In this document: positions 10,925-22,278 of the stretch, piece by piece
How the letters are laid out: the number at the start of each line of letters is the position of its first letter
Numbering within the stretch: position 1 is the stretch's first letter
From: Flavobacteriia bacterium
Lineage (GTDB): Bacteria; Bacteroidota; Bacteroidia; Flavobacteriales_D; Crocinitomicaceae
Direction of reading: 5' to 3'
Length of the DNA: 64,000 nt
Assembly: GCA_009924735.1 (NCBI GenBank)
Contig: RFQZ01000001.1
Coordinates: 62,001-126,000 of the forward strand
Notes under the pieces: model-generated
Database searches by the model: none
Told to the model about the DNA's origin: nothing
Seen by the model: only the letters and a program-made list of their open reading frames with translations
Position numbers and translations under genes: made by a program

Positions 10925-13189
10925 ATGGTTTTCGATTTAGACATGATTAAAAAGGTGTATGCACAATACCCTGAGCGCATTGAAGCAGCAAGAAAAATTG
11001 TAAAAAAGCCCCTAACGCTTTCCGAGAAAATTTTATTTGCCCACTTGTGGAACGATGATACCAACCATTCTTATGAGCGTGGAAAGTCCTACGTTGATTT
11101 CGCTCCAGATCGTGTTGCCATGCAAGATGCTACGGCGCAAATGGCTTTGTTACAATTCATGCAAGCAGGCAAAAAACGTGTTGCTGTTCCTTCTACGGTG
11201 CATGCCGACCATTTAATTCAAGCAAGATTAGGTGCAGACAAAGACCTTCAGGCTTCGCTAAATCAAAACAATGAAGTATTTAACTTTTTATCCTCTATTT
11301 CATCTAAATATGGCATCGGTTTTTGGAAACCAGGCGCTGGAATCATTCACCAGGTTGTTTTGGAAAACTATGCTTTTCCTGGCGGGATGATGATTGGCAC
11401 CGATTCTCACACCGTGAATGCGGGTGGATTGGGAATGATTGCCATTGGTGTTGGAGGCGCAGATGCAGTAGATGTTATGGCCGGTATGGCATGGGAATTA
11501 AAGTTTCCAAAACTCATCGGCGTTAAGCTTACAGGGAAATTAAACGGGTGGACCTCTGCCAAAGATGTCATCTTAAAAGTCGCTGATATCCTTACCGTGA
11601 AAGGTGGAACAGGATGTATTGTTGAGTATTTTGGAGAAGGCGCATTGTCACTTTCTTGTACAGGTAAAGGAACCATTTGCAACATGGGTGCAGAAATCGG
11701 TGCAACTACATCCACCTTTGGATATGACGATTCAATGCGTCGCTATTTGAATGCCACGGGTCGCGAAGAAGTGGTAATTGCCGCAGATGCCATCGCAGCG
11801 CATTTAACCGGTGATGCAGAAGTTTATGAAAATCCAAAAGATTATTTCGATCAATTGATTGAAATCAACCTGTCTGAATTAGAACCACACATCAATGGTC
11901 CATTTACGCCAGACCGTGGTACACCGGTATCCAAAATGAAAGCCGAAGCGGAGAAGAACGAATGGCCAATGAAGGTTGAATGGGGATTGATAGGATCTTG
12001 TACGAATTCTTCTTACGAAGATTTGGCTCGGGCAGCATCCATTGTAGAACAAGCCGTAGCCAACGGAATTCAACCCAAAGCTGCTTTTGGAATCAACCCA
12101 GGGTCGGAACAGGTACGTTTTACCGCGGAACGCGATGGGATTCTTACAGCATTTGAGAAAATGGGTACTAAAATTTTCACCAATGCCTGTGGTCCTTGCA
12201 TTGGACAATGGTCTAGGGACGGCGCTGAAAAACAAGAGAAAAACACCATTGTACATTCATTCAACCGTAACTTTTCCAAAAGAGCGGACGGAAATCCAAA
12301 TACACATGCGTTTGTAACGAGTCCAGAAATGGTAGCAGCCTTGGCAATTGCCGGTGATTTAGGATTTAACCCATTGACAGACACCTTAACAAACTCAGAA
12401 GGAAAAGAAATCAAATTAAGCCCTCCAAGAGGCGAAGAATTGCCTTCAAAAGGTTTTGATGTGGAGGACAATGGATACCAAGCACCCGCGGAAGATGGAA
12501 GCAACATCGAAGTATTGGTAGCACCAGATTCACAACGTCTACAGTTGTTGGAAAACTTCCCGATTTGGGACGGAGAGAACATCACGGGGATGAAATTATT
12601 GATCAAAGCTAAAGGAAAATGTACCACAGACCATATCTCCATGGCGGGTCCATGGTTAAAATACAGAGGTCACTTGGACAACATTTCAAACAATTTATTG
12701 ATTGGTGCAGAAAATGCCTTTACTGGAAACATCAATTCCGTTAAGAATTTGTTGACGGGAACGTATGGTGAAGTGCCAGCCGTACAGCGAGCATACAAAG
12801 CAGCCGGAATCCCTACCATGGTTGTTGGAGACCATAACTATGGAGAAGGCTCCTCAAGAGAACACGCTGCAATGGAACCAAGACATTTAGGTGTGGCTGC
12901 CGTATTGGTGAAATCTTTCGCAAGAATTCATGAGACCAATTTGAAGAAACAAGGCATGCTTGGGTTAACCTTTGCGAACGAAAGCGACTACGACAAAATT
13001 TTAGAGGACGATGTGTTTGATTTTGTAGACCTTAAAGAATTTGCCCCGGAAAAACAATTGACTTTGCGCATCCATCATCAAAATGGTACCACAGAGGACA
13101 TCAAGGTAAACCATACCTACAATGCTTCTCAAATCGAATGGTTTAAAGCAGGTTCTGCATTGAACTTGATTAAACTGATGGAGAACTAA
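10925..13189 (+). CDS. Aconitate hydratase (mitochondrial-like type)
   Basis: [84 protein letters not shown]. Confidence 0.97.
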   Translation: MVFDLDMIKKVYAQYPERIEAARKIVKKPLTLSEKILFAHLWNDDTNHSYERGKSYVDFAPDRVAMQDATAQMALLQFMQAGKKRVAVPSTVHADHLIQARLGADKDLQASLNQNNEVFNFLSSISSKYGIGFWKPGAGIIHQVVLENYAFPGGMMIGTDSHTVNAGGLGMIAIGVGGADAVDVMAGMAWELKFPKLIGVKLTGKLNGWTSAKDVILKVADILTVKGGTGCIVEYFGEGALSLSCTGKGTICNMGAEIGATTSTFGYDDSMRRYLNATGREEVVIAADAIAAHLTGDAEVYENPKDYFDQLIEINLSELEPHINGPFTPDRGTPVSKMKAEAEKNEWPMKVEWGLIGSCTNSSYEDLARAASIVEQAVANGIQPKAAFGINPGSEQVRFTAERDGILTAFEKMGTKIFTNACGPCIGQWSRDGAEKQEKNTIVHSFNRNFSKRADGNPNTHAFVTSPEMVAALAIAGDLGFNPLTDTLTNSEGKEIKLSPPRGEELPSKGFDVEDNGYQAPAEDGSNIEVLVAPDSQRLQLLENFPIWDGENITGMKLLIKAKGKCTTDHISMAGPWLKYRGHLDNISNNLLIGAENAFTGNINSVKNLLTGTYGEVPAVQRAYKAAGIPTMVVGDHNYGEGSSREHAAMEPRHLGVAAVLVKSFARIHETNLKKQGMLGLTFANESDYDKILEDDVFDFVDLKEFAPEKQLTLRIHHQNGTTEDIKVNHTYNASQIEWFKAGSALNLIKLMEN

Positions 13190-13250
13190 GAACTTTCGTT
13201 CGCAAGTTCGCAAAGGGACTTTACACTTGCCCGAATTACAAAGCATAAAA

Positions 13251-13277
13251 AAAGCCGCGCAAGCGGCTTTCGTTTTT
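13251..13277. terminator. Bidirectional-looking terminator between convergent genes
   Basis: AAAGCCGC-GCAA-GCGGCTTT with A-run before and T-run after. Confidence 0.8.
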
Positions 13278-13288
13278 TATAGGGTGTG

Positions 13289-13930
13289 TTAGAATTTCGC
13301 AGAGATGCCAAATTGTAGTAAACCACCACCACCTAAGCCCAACTCGATGTGTGCCCCAATGTTGTTGGTAAAGTACATTTTAGCTCCAACGGCAATCCTT
13401 GCAGTTACAGGGATTAATGCTTTTGTCATATTCGCATCAATAAAATTTGGATTGGTAGGAGCAGTAACGGTTTCCCTTTTGGTGCTTTTGTAACCCGCTG
13501 CAAATCCTGTGTACATATCAATTTTACCTTCTTTTACAAAGTGATAGTTCAAACGAAACATTGCGCGTAGTTTTTTAGAAGTATACTCCCTGTCATAATT
13601 CGTATAAATATAATTTCCATTCGCATCTTGAAGTGCAGTACCTGTGGCATCGTAGGCATAATCTTGAAAAGAATACCCATAACCTGAAACTTCATAATTT
13701 ACATCTGCACCCACACCCACTTTTTCAGATGCCATGTACTCAACACGTCCACCATATGAAAGTGAACCACCCAAAACCTTGTAATTCGAAACGCTTGTTG
13801 CAGACCCATTATATTCCTTGAATAAAATGGCATTCGCCCAATTGGGAACCCCGATGTATGGATCAATAGAAACATCACCTTGCATCATTTGAGCATTTGC
13901 TGACATTGTTAAAAACAACGTAAACATCAT
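13289..13930 (-). CDS. Outer-membrane beta-barrel protein
   Basis: MMFTLFLTMSANAQMM signal; alternating beta-strand pattern ending GLGGGGLLQFGISAKF with terminal Phe. Confidence 0.7.
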   Translation of the reverse strand: MMFTLFLTMSANAQMMQGDVSIDPYIGVPNWANAILFKEYNGSATSVSNYKVLGGSLSYGGRVEYMASEKVGVGADVNYEVSGYGYSFQDYAYDATGTALQDANGNYIYTNYDREYTSKKLRAMFRLNYHFVKEGKIDMYTGFAAGYKSTKRETVTAPTNPNFIDANMTKALIPVTARIAVGAKMYFTNNIGAHIELGLGGGGLLQFGISAKF

Positions 13931-14001
13931 AAATTAGATTTTTTTCATTTTTTTAATTTTTAAATGATTTATAAGAATAGCAAAAATACAAAAAAAACAA
14001 C

Positions 14002-15240
14002 TCAGAGGTCGCTGACGAATGAGGGATACGACTTTTTGATGCTGTGAATGTCATCTATACCAATGGGAACATTGGTCAGCATCCTCGCAACATACGTTGC
14101 GAACACGATGCGATGGTCGTCAAACGAGGCTACTTCTCCACCTCCATATTTCACGCCACCGGTTATGCGCATTGCATCCCCGGAAACTTCGTAGTTTACT
14201 CCCAGTATATCGAGTAAGGCACATGAGGATAAAAAACGATTTGATTCCTTGTTGTACAACCTATGAATTCCTGAAATTTCACTTTGACCCTCCGCTGAAG
14301 CCGCAAGGACACATACCAAGGGAAAAAGATCCGGGCAATTCGTAACGTTCACCTGAAAGCAAAAATGATTTTTGGCTCGCACCCCGATGGAATCATTCGC
14401 TAACAGCAATTCAGCTCCATACGATTTTAAAACCTCTAAAATGTGTTCATCTGCTTGCCTCGAACCCAATGAAAGTCCTTTCATTTGTAAGTCACCCCGT
14501 ATGGCTGCGGCCACCAGGACATTGGCAGCACCGCTCCAATCTCCTTGAATTTCTACCGATTTTCCCAATGGTTTTCCATCCGCCTCAAAAACATAGTGTT
14601 CCTCATTGCGCAATGCCTTAACTCCACGATTGGCCAATCCCTCCATGGTAAGCTCCAAATAAGGCTTGCTGGTTGGGTTCATGAGTTCTATGGTCAAATT
14701 CGATGGCACGGTAGCAGCGAGCATTAAAAACCCCGATGCCATTTGGGAGGTTTGTGAAGCATCAACCACACATTTTTCTCCAATGGTGTTGGGATATTGA
14801 AGTACAAAAGGCCAGGCATTTGGCTCGGACAAAAGGGTACAACCAAATTGAACCAACGAAGGGACCAAAGATTCTGTGGTTCGCTTTTGCAAGGTTCCTC
14901 GGGCATGGAACGTTATGCACTTTGCGAATAAATAACCCAAGGGCAAAAGGGAGCGAAACAGAAATCCCGATTCACCGACATGAAGTTCCAAATGCGTTAA
15001 AAGCTTTCGTTCTTTAGGCGGAGAAATTTGCAACGTGTTTTCATTGAGCACCCATGATGCTCCAAGTTTTTGAATGGCATCCAAGGCATCCATCACATCG
15101 GATGGAAGGGACGTAAAATTACCGGTAAGTGTACTTTTTTCTTCAGCCAAGAGTGAAAGTAGAATTTCACGCTGCATGTGACTTTTGGAAACAGGCGCAT
15201 GTTTTTCGCCCATCACCTCATAAGAACCTATTTCAGTCAT
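14002..15240 (-). CDS. aroA: 3-phosphoshikimate 1-carboxyvinyltransferase (EPSP synthase)
   Basis: APVSKSHMQREILLSLLA; VGESGFLFRSLLPLG; QTSQMASGFLMLA; GDWSGAANVLVAAAI; SFDDHRIVFATYVARM. Confidence 0.9.
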   Translation of the reverse strand: MTEIGSYEVMGEKHAPVSKSHMQREILLSLLAEEKSTLTGNFTSLPSDVMDALDAIQKLGASWVLNENTLQISPPKERKLLTHLELHVGESGFLFRSLLPLGYLFAKCITFHARGTLQKRTTESLVPSLVQFGCTLLSEPNAWPFVLQYPNTIGEKCVVDASQTSQMASGFLMLAATVPSNLTIELMNPTSKPYLELTMEGLANRGVKALRNEEHYVFEADGKPLGKSVEIQGDWSGAANVLVAAAIRGDLQMKGLSLGSRQADEHILEVLKSYGAELLLANDSIGVRAKNHFCFQVNVTNCPDLFPLVCVLAASAEGQSEISGIHRLYNKESNRFLSSCALLDILGVNYEVSGDAMRITGGVKYGGGEVASFDDHRIVFATYVARMLTNVPIGIDDIHSIKKSYPSFVSDL

Positions 15241-16288
15241 TTGGATTGTCGGAAGGTGTGCCTAAAATTTCAGATTGAATGTCGATGGATTCTTGATGAA
15301 TTAACTTGAAAATCTCGGTAGAAAAAGTCTCATTGAGTTCTGAACTTTTGGCTTTTTCTATGTTGGCTTGCAAGGATGTTTTCCATTGGTTGTTTTGGAG
15401 AATGGCCAAATGGTATTTTCTTTTGAAGGCACCGATTTTTCTCGAGAGGTCCATGCGTTGCGAAAGCAATTGAATGATTTGTTCATCAATCAAACCTAAC
15501 AATGCGCGGTATTCCAACATTTCCACTTCATCAATTTCACGGCGACTTCTAAGGGCAAGTTGTCGAAGAAGGGTTTCTAATTCCAGCGGGGTAATTTGTT
15601 GTCTTGCATCGGTAAAAGCATTCACGGGATCGTTGTGGGTTTCAATCATTAACCCATCAAATTTTAAATCCATGGCTTTTTGCGCCACTTCAAATACAGA
15701 TTCAGATTTTCCAGAGATGTGTGAAGGATCGCAAAAAAGTGGCACTTCGGGAAGGTAGCGTCGCAACTCCAACGGTATTTGCCAATTCGGTACGTTGCGG
15801 TATTCTCTTTTCTCGTAGGTAGAAAATCCGCGGTGAATGGCAGAAATTTGTTGCACCCCTGCTTTCATAAAACGTTCGATGCCGCCCAGCCAAAGTTTAA
15901 GGTCAGGGTTGGTGGGGTTTTTCACCATGATTGGGATGTCCACACCTTGTAAAGATTCCGCGAGTTCTTGAACGGAAAAAGGATTTGAGGTGGTCCTTGC
16001 ACCTACCCATAAGATGTCGATTCCGGCTTTTAACGCAATTTCCACATGGCTTGGATTGGCGACTTCGGTGGTAACGGGGATGTTGAATTCTTCTTTGATT
16101 CGTCGCAACCATTCCACGCCGATGTCTCCGATTCCTTCGAAAGCGCCTGGACGGGTTCTTGGTTTCCAAATGCCAGCGCGAAAGGCAAATAAATTTATGT
16201 CTTTTAGGGCAGCAGCCGTTGCTCTTAACTGTTCGTAGGACTCAGCGCTGCATGGTCCGGCAATCACTTTTACTTCCGGAGGCACCAT
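15233..16288 (-). CDS. Bifunctional DAHP synthase / chorismate mutase
   Basis: VIAGPCSAESYEQL...FRAGIWKPRTRPGAFEGIG...LFCDPSHISGKSE; C-terminal AroQ-type helices ALLGLIDEQIIQLLSQRMDLSRKIGAFKR. Confidence 0.93.
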   Translation of the reverse strand: MVPPEVKVIAGPCSAESYEQLRATAAALKDINLFAFRAGIWKPRTRPGAFEGIGDIGVEWLRRIKEEFNIPVTTEVANPSHVEIALKAGIDILWVGARTTSNPFSVQELAESLQGVDIPIMVKNPTNPDLKLWLGGIERFMKAGVQQISAIHRGFSTYEKREYRNVPNWQIPLELRRYLPEVPLFCDPSHISGKSESVFEVAQKAMDLKFDGLMIETHNDPVNAFTDARQQITPLELETLLRQLALRSRREIDEVEMLEYRALLGLIDEQIIQLLSQRMDLSRKIGAFKRKYHLAILQNNQWKTSLQANIEKAKSSELNETFSTEIFKLIHQESIDIQSEILGTPSDNPND

Positions 16289-16290
16289 TT

Positions 16291-17820
16291 TTATTTTGCG
16301 TAATTTACAGATCGTTTTTCACGGATGACCGTTACCTTGACTTGTCCTGGGTAAGTCATTTCAGTTTGGATGCGTTGTGAGATGATAAAAGACAGTTCTT
16401 CTGCTTTTGTATCGGTTACTTTTTCCGCTTCTACCATGATCCTTAACTCACGCCCCGCTTGAATGGCGTATGCGCTTCCCACACCATCGTATGAAAGTGC
16501 GAGTGTTTCAAGTTCTTTAATTCTTTTGATGTAAGCTTCAACCACTTCCCGTCGTGCGCCTGGTCTTGCTCCAGAGATGGCATCACAGACTTGAACGATG
16601 GGGGAAATCAAGAATTTCATTTCAATTTCATCATGGTGGGCTCCGATTGCGTTTACCACTTCTGCTTTTTCACCGTATTTCTCAGCGATTTTCATCCCTA
16701 AAATGGCGTGTGGCAATTCGGGCTCTTCATCGGGAACTTTACCAATGTCATGAAGTAATCCAGCTCTTTTAGCCAATTTAACATTCAAGCCAAGCTCAGT
16801 AGCCATGATGGCACACAAATTTGCAACTTCACGGGAGTGTTGCAATAAATTTTGACCGTAAGAAGATCGGTATTTCATTCTTCCAACCATTCGCATGAGC
16901 TCAGGATGTAAGCCGTGAATTCCGAGGTCAATACATGTACGACGTCCGGTTTCAGCAATTTCTTCGTCGAGGTTTTTCTTGGTTTTGGCAACCACTTCCT
17001 CGATGCGCGCTGGATGGATTCGTCCATCGGAAACCAATTGATGAAGGGAAAGCCTTGCGATTTCACGTCGGATGGGATCAAAACAAGAAAGGATAATGGC
17101 TTCAGGGGTGTCGTCTACGATGATTTCTACACCTGTTGCCGCTTCCAATGCGCGAATGTTACGACCTTCTCTTCCGATGATTCGTCCTTTAACTTCGTCC
17201 GATTCAATGTTGAACACTGAAACTGCATTTTCGATGGCTTGCTCGGTTGCTACCCTTTGGATGGTTTGGATTACAATTTTTCTTGCTTCTTTATTTGCAT
17301 TCAATTTGGCTTCTTCGGAAATCTCTTTGATTTGGGCCATGGCGGAAGTTCTTGCCTCGTCTACCAAGGCATCCATAAGCGTTTTCTTTGCTTCCTCCGG
17401 CTGCATACCGCTGATTTTAGAAAGTTCGGCGACCCTTTTCAATTGAATTTTCTCCAATTCCTGGTTCTTCACATCAAGCACTTCGCTTTTCGATTGAATG
17501 TCAGATTTTGCTTTTTCGATGTCGCGTTCGCTTCTGTTAAGCTCGTCCAACTTTTGGTTCACTGTTTTCTCCTTCGCACGGATCCTGTCCTCGTTGGATT
17601 GCATTTTTCGCTCACGGTCCTTGATGTTGGTTTCGTGTTCTTCCTTGAGTTTTAGAAAATTCTCTTTTGCTTGAAGCATTTTTTCTTTCTTGATGCGCTC
17701 CGCTTCTTGTTCCGCATCCTTGATTTTTTGTTTTGATTTTGATCCCAAAACGACGTTTTGTACCACGACAGCACCTGCGCCACCTACGAGAATTCCAATA
17801 ATGATTCCTACTGTGTTCAT
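16291..17820 (-). CDS. rny: Ribonuclease Y
   Basis: N-terminal TM helix and long coiled coil, KH domain [42 protein letters not shown] motif [10 protein letters not shown]. Confidence 0.97.
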   Translation of the reverse strand: MNTVGIIIGILVGGAGAVVVQNVVLGSKSKQKIKDAEQEAERIKKEKMLQAKENFLKLKEEHETNIKDRERKMQSNEDRIRAKEKTVNQKLDELNRSERDIEKAKSDIQSKSEVLDVKNQELEKIQLKRVAELSKISGMQPEEAKKTLMDALVDEARTSAMAQIKEISEEAKLNANKEARKIVIQTIQRVATEQAIENAVSVFNIESDEVKGRIIGREGRNIRALEAATGVEIIVDDTPEAIILSCFDPIRREIARLSLHQLVSDGRIHPARIEEVVAKTKKNLDEEIAETGRRTCIDLGIHGLHPELMRMVGRMKYRSSYGQNLLQHSREVANLCAIMATELGLNVKLAKRAGLLHDIGKVPDEEPELPHAILGMKIAEKYGEKAEVVNAIGAHHDEIEMKFLISPIVQVCDAISGARPGARREVVEAYIKRIKELETLALSYDGVGSAYAIQAGRELRIMVEAEKVTDTKAEELSFIISQRIQTEMTYPGQVKVTVIREKRSVNYAK

Positions 17821-17855
17821 ACCTTTTAAGTTTTTAAGCGGGTATGATAAAGGGA

Positions 17856-18131
17856 TTATAACCAGCTGCTTACCTCATTTTCCAAATCATTGAGTTGAGA
17901 CTCGATGGCTTCGTATGTAGAAGCAGAAGACGTGGGGGTTTTCATTAACAGTTGAAGGGCGGACATGGCCAATAAATCTTGGGAGTCATTCACCGCATAA
18001 TTTTTTTTCAACATATCAACCGCATCATTGATTTTTTTTGCTGCACTTTCCACCTTCTCCTTTTCGGTTTCCTTTACCGTGATGGGATAAGTCCTGCCTG
18101 CAATTTCTATTTTCAATGATACTTTACTCAT
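17856..18131 (-). CDS. zapA: Cell division protein ZapA
   Basis: [57 protein letters not shown]. Confidence 0.9.
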   Translation of the reverse strand: MSKVSLKIEIAGRTYPITVKETEKEKVESAAKKINDAVDMLKKNYAVNDSQDLLAMSALQLLMKTPTSSASTYEAIESQLNDLENEVSSWL

Positions 18132-18448
18132 CTTCTATTTTTTAACTGAGTAATACAGTGTTCAATTTCCTTTACCAATGCATCGATTTCATCGTCATTT
18201 CTACCCTTTATGGCCAAATCAGATTTCTCAATTCCCTGCATTTGTTGTTTTTCTAAAGTTTGTTTCAATTGCAAAACCTCCTTGCTCAGGGTATTGTTAA
18301 TCCCTTTTAATTCAGAGATTTCTGATGCCAAAGCGTTTCGTTCTTTTTCAATTTCACCTTTTAAAGCGGTCATTTCATCCAGTGCGTTTTTCAATCTCAA
18401 GAAGACTGCACGCAAACGAGAAATTTGAGCTTCGATATTGGGTGTCAT
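18128..18448 (-). CDS. Small coiled-coil protein coupled to zapA
   Basis: Heptad-rich 106 aa ORF; 4-bp overlap with zapA. Confidence 0.7.
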   Translation of the reverse strand: MTPNIEAQISRLRAVFLRLKNALDEMTALKGEIEKERNALASEISELKGINNTLSKEVLQLKQTLEKQQMQGIEKSDLAIKGRNDDEIDALVKEIEHCITQLKNRR

Positions 18449-18540
18449 TTGAACAAACTTTCTGCAAAGTTAATATTCGGCGGGGGATTATTAATTTATA
18501 CTTTCATTTTTTTTCGATTTTCCTCAGAAAATGAACGAAC

Positions 18541-19203
18541 TCAAATATTATGGGTGGTATAGAAGGCTTTGGCGTAATTAGGGGTACTTGAGGCTAAATC
18601 AAGAAATTCTTTGTTCATAAAGTTTGAATAGGCTTGTTTTATTTGACCTTTTGCCGAGACTTCGATGTGGTCTTGGAAATTAATCTTGCCCATCTTAAGG
18701 ATGTTTTTGACTTTTTCATTGGCATCGCCAACCCAAATCATTTCATCTTGTTGCGTATATGAATGTTCATCTAAAATTTCAGGCCCATCGGTTTTCATTA
18801 GGTTTCCTTCTGGACTTTCAATCCTCCGAAACACCTCATCCCGTCTTGCATCAAACGCTGCGCAAATGACATGTTTGGGAAAAGAAGCACGCGCAACTTC
18901 AATTAAACTCCCGAGCGAAGAGACCCCCAACAAAGGAAGATTCAATGCAAAACACAGGGCCTTTGCGGTGGACATCCCGATGCGCAAACCTGTATACGAA
19001 CCTGGACCCATTCCAACAGAAATACCCGCCAAAACATGCATTGAAATGTCTTCTTTTTGAAGGACCTGTTGGATCAGCAAGGTGAGTTGTTCTCCATGCA
19101 CAAAACCATCACCGTTTACATCGATGACCTGTACACAACGACCATTTTTAGAAAGGGCAACGGAACAAATTTTTGTAGCAGTTTCTAGGTGGAGCAAATA
19201 CAT
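18541..19203 (-). CDS. tsaB: tRNA threonylcarbamoyladenosine biosynthesis protein TsaB
   Basis: LLHLETATKICSVALSKNG...GISVGMGPGSYTGLRIGMSTAKALCFALNLPLLGVSSL. Confidence 0.95.
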   Translation of the reverse strand: MYLLHLETATKICSVALSKNGRCVQVIDVNGDGFVHGEQLTLLIQQVLQKEDISMHVLAGISVGMGPGSYTGLRIGMSTAKALCFALNLPLLGVSSLGSLIEVARASFPKHVICAAFDARRDEVFRRIESPEGNLMKTDGPEILDEHSYTQQDEMIWVGDANEKVKNILKMGKINFQDHIEVSAKGQIKQAYSNFMNKEFLDLASSTPNYAKAFYTTHNI

Positions 19204-19889
19204 TATTTCACTTCCAATTTAAACCCAACTCCGTGAATATTTGAAATGTGAATGGATTCGTCTTCCTTTAGGTATTTCCTAAGTTTGGTGATAAAAACAT
19301 CTAGGCTTCTCCCCATAAAATAATCATCTTGTCCCCAAACGGTATTGAGGATAACCTCTCTTGGCATGACTTGATTTTTAAACTTGTAAAGGAGTTTTAA
19401 GATCTGCGCTTCTTTTTTGGTAAGGGATTTAACCTCAGATTGTATGGTTAAGGTTAAATTCTCGGTGTCAAAGGTAAAGTTACCGATTTGAATGATTTTT
19501 TCCTCAGGGGTTTCGGTTCGAATGTTGACTCTTTTCAGCAATGATTTTATCCTCAAAAGCAATTCCTCTACGGAGAAAGGTTTCGTCAGGTAATCATCAC
19601 CGCCGGCATTAAACCCTTCCACTTTGTCTTCGGTCATGGATTTTGCGGTGAGGAATAAAATGGGGATTTCATTGTTGATGTTTCTGATGTCGCGAGCGAG
19701 GGTAAAACCATCTTTTTTCGGCATCATAACATCGAAAATACAAAGGTGATAGGTTTGTTCATTGAAACGCTTCAAGGCGTCGACGCCATCAATGGCTAAG
19801 GTTACTTTGTACCCTTCAGTTTTTAACTGATCGGAAATTACAAATCCCAGATTTAAGTCGTCCTCTGCAAGTAGTATCGATATGTCCAT
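19203..19889 (-). CDS. OmpR/PhoB-family response regulator (RprY-like)
   Basis: ILLAEDDLNLGFVISDQL...FDVMMPKKDGF...LTAK...GGDDYLTKPF; winged-helix C-terminus. Confidence 0.9.
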   Translation of the reverse strand: MDISILLAEDDLNLGFVISDQLKTEGYKVTLAIDGVDALKRFNEQTYHLCIFDVMMPKKDGFTLARDIRNINNEIPILFLTAKSMTEDKVEGFNAGGDDYLTKPFSVEELLLRIKSLLKRVNIRTETPEEKIIQIGNFTFDTENLTLTIQSEVKSLTKKEAQILKLLYKFKNQVMPREVILNTVWGQDDYFMGRSLDVFITKLRKYLKEDESIHISNIHGVGFKLEVK

Positions 19890-20098
19890 TGAGATGTTAT
19901 TAAAAGAGAAAAGTCAAGCGCCTTGGTTGCCCAAAGCACTTGACTAATCAACCTAACCTACTACTGGTACAAAGATAATGTGATTATTATATACTGTTAC
20001 CAAATTGTTACTTAATTTTAACAAAATTATGTTAAAATCAACTGCCGGGTAAACGATGCCATTTTTCTATTTTAATAATTTGTAAATTCGAGACACAA

Positions 20099-20773
20099 AT
20101 GGGACACATACTAATAGTGGATGACGAGAAGGACATCCTTGAGATTCTTAAGTTTAACATTGAAAAAGAGGGCTACACTGTGGACCTTGCTTCCAATGGC
20201 TTGGAGGCTTTGGAAAAAATGAAAGTTCGCACCCCTGATTTGGTGTTACTTGATGTGATGATGCCCATGATGGATGGAATCGAAACCTGTCAGGCCATTA
20301 AAGAGCATGCGCACTACAAAGATGTCATCATTTGTTTTTTAACAGCACGTGCAGAAGATTACAGTCAAATTGCTGGTTTAGAGGCAGGGGGAGATGATTA
20401 TATTTCAAAACCCATAAAGCCAAAGGTGTTAATGAGTCGCATTCATGCCTTACTGAGAAGAAAAAACCGAAGCATTGTCGTTCAGTTGGATACACAAACC
20501 GAAGGCATCATCATTAGCAGGGAAACGCACCTTGTTTATGTAGACGGCGTGGGAATACAACTTCCACGAAAAGAATTTGAATTGTTATCCTTGCTTGCTT
20601 CAAAACCCAATAATGTTTTTAAAAGAGAATCCATATTGTCAAACGTTTGGGGAAACAATGTCATTGTTGGCGACCGCACCATTGATGTGCACATTCGTAA
20701 ACTCAGGGAAAAAATAGGCGAAAAATACATTGCTACGATAAAAGGTGTTGGCTATAAATTTGTTGAAAATTGA
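20099..20773 (+). CDS. OmpR/PhoB-family response regulator
   Basis: HILIVDDEKDILEILKFNIEKEGY...LLDVMMPMMDGIE...FLTARAED...GGDDYISKPIKPK; winged-helix RTIDVHIRKLREKIG. Confidence 0.93.
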   Translation: MGHILIVDDEKDILEILKFNIEKEGYTVDLASNGLEALEKMKVRTPDLVLLDVMMPMMDGIETCQAIKEHAHYKDVIICFLTARAEDYSQIAGLEAGGDDYISKPIKPKVLMSRIHALLRRKNRSIVVQLDTQTEGIIISRETHLVYVDGVGIQLPRKEFELLSLLASKPNNVFKRESILSNVWGNNVIVGDRTIDVHIRKLREKIGEKYIATIKGVGYKFVEN

Positions 20774-22278
20774 AAAAAACTACATTCTTTATAATTGGAT
20801 TTTTATTGTGTACCCAAATGGCGTGGTCACAGAATGCAGTCGATTACGCTGCAATTCAAACCAAATTCATGAACTGGGATCCCGTTCGCGGTCTTTGGAT
20901 TTTTGAAAGTATGAAGGCATTGTCTTCCAATCAACCCGCTCCGGATCGAACGTTTCCGGAAGATTTAACCGCATTTGAAATGTTGTCTCTTGCGCCAAAT
21001 GGATCCCGAGAAGACATTCAATCTGAAATCCTACGTCAACCCACAAGTGATGCATTTATAAATGTATTGTCACAGTTGTTCAGCGCGACTTCTTGCAATA
21101 CCCTTACGGGGAGAAGTTATGGAGACCCTCACATTGTGACCATGGATCATACGAGTTATTCGTTTCAAACCGTTGGCGAATTTGTTCTAACCAAAAACAC
21201 AAGCAGAACCTTTGAAGTACAGGCAAGACAAAAGCCGCAGCGCGACGATTTCTCTTTGAATACTGCCGTGGCCATTCAAATGTCTGGAGACCGCATCGCA
21301 TATTATGCGGAGGACATTCCGGATAACTCTGCAATGCCACTTTGGGTAAATGGTCAACCCATTCGATTGGAGGGACGAACCTATTATTTACCCATGGGAG
21401 GAACCATCCGTTTGGTCGGAAGGAATTACATTGTTTCAGGTCCTTTGGGACAAAAAGTAATCATCGACACTCGGTCATCGGGCATCATGCGCTTTGTAAA
21501 CCTTACGATAGAATCCCCGAGTTGCTTAGCCAACAGTTACAGCGGAATCTTAGGGAATGCCAACGGAAATGCTTCCGATGATTTTAATGCAAACCGCTTA
21601 GCGAGTCAAAATGGACTGAATGGATTCATCGGAATGAATTCTCCACAGTATGCAAGCTTAGGGAATGACCTTGAGCAACAATACCTCATGGCTTTCACGA
21701 AGGAATTTGCAGAAGACCATCGCGTTACTGATACGAACTCGTTATTCAATTACCGACCTGGGTTAAACACTTCATTTTATACGGACCGAAGCTTTCCACG
21801 TTTTCACAGAACGTTTAATTCCATACCCAATCAAAACAGAGATCAAGCAAGACAAAGGTGCCAAGAAATGGGAATCAACGAAGCAGAAATGAATGGTTGT
21901 ATTTACGACAATTACTTCCTAAACCTTCCTCCCAATCCCATTCCTGCACCGCCAAGGGCGACAGAGGGTGTTGTACTTAATAAATTAGAACGTCCCATCG
22001 TAAATAGCAATACGGTTGTCCCTGTGATTCCCGAGAGAAATCCTGGAGGAGGCGCTCAACCGATGCAGACCAAACCAACGGAACCTGTTTCAAAACCTCA
22101 AATGTATGAGCCAAAAACTCCCGCATATGAAAAACCCATTCAGATAAAAAATCCCGTTGATTTTCAACCGGCCAACCCAAAACCCTCGAATGAAGTTAAA
22201 CCGGTAAAAACACCCCCAAGCATTTCCCCCGCACCAAAAAACACAAACACTTCCCTACCCTCTAAAGGCAAAAACTGA
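20770..22278 (+). CDS. Secreted von Willebrand factor type D (VWD)-domain protein with Pro-rich tail (TTG start)
   Basis: GRSYGDPHIVTMDHTSYSFQTVGEFVLTKNTSRTFEVQARQKP...SGILGNANGNASDDF; signal peptide TTFFIIGFLLCTQMAWSQ; start overlaps the regulator stop. Confidence 0.8.
   Translation: MKKTTFFIIGFLLCTQMAWSQNAVDYAAIQTKFMNWDPVRGLWIFESMKALSSNQPAPDRTFPEDLTAFEMLSLAPNGSREDIQSEILRQPTSDAFINVLSQLFSATSCNTLTGRSYGDPHIVTMDHTSYSFQTVGEFVLTKNTSRTFEVQARQKPQRDDFSLNTAVAIQMSGDRIAYYAEDIPDNSAMPLWVNGQPIRLEGRTYYLPMGGTIRLVGRNYIVSGPLGQKVIIDTRSSGIMRFVNLTIESPSCLANSYSGILGNANGNASDDFNANRLASQNGLNGFIGMNSPQYASLGNDLEQQYLMAFTKEFAEDHRVTDTNSLFNYRPGLNTSFYTDRSFPRFHRTFNSIPNQNRDQARQRCQEMGINEAEMNGCIYDNYFLNLPPNPIPAPPRATEGVVLNKLERPIVNSNTVVPVIPERNPGGGAQPMQTKPTEPVSKPQMYEPKTPAYEKPIQIKNPVDFQPANPKPSNEVKPVKTPPSISPAPKNTNTSLPSKGKN

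Noticed and set aside
11407-12642. Long antisense ORFs inside the aconitase gene (11407-11715, 11879-12256, 12070-12642)
   Set aside because: Opposite a very well supported aconitase coding region; translations show no domain-like features, typical shadow ORFs.
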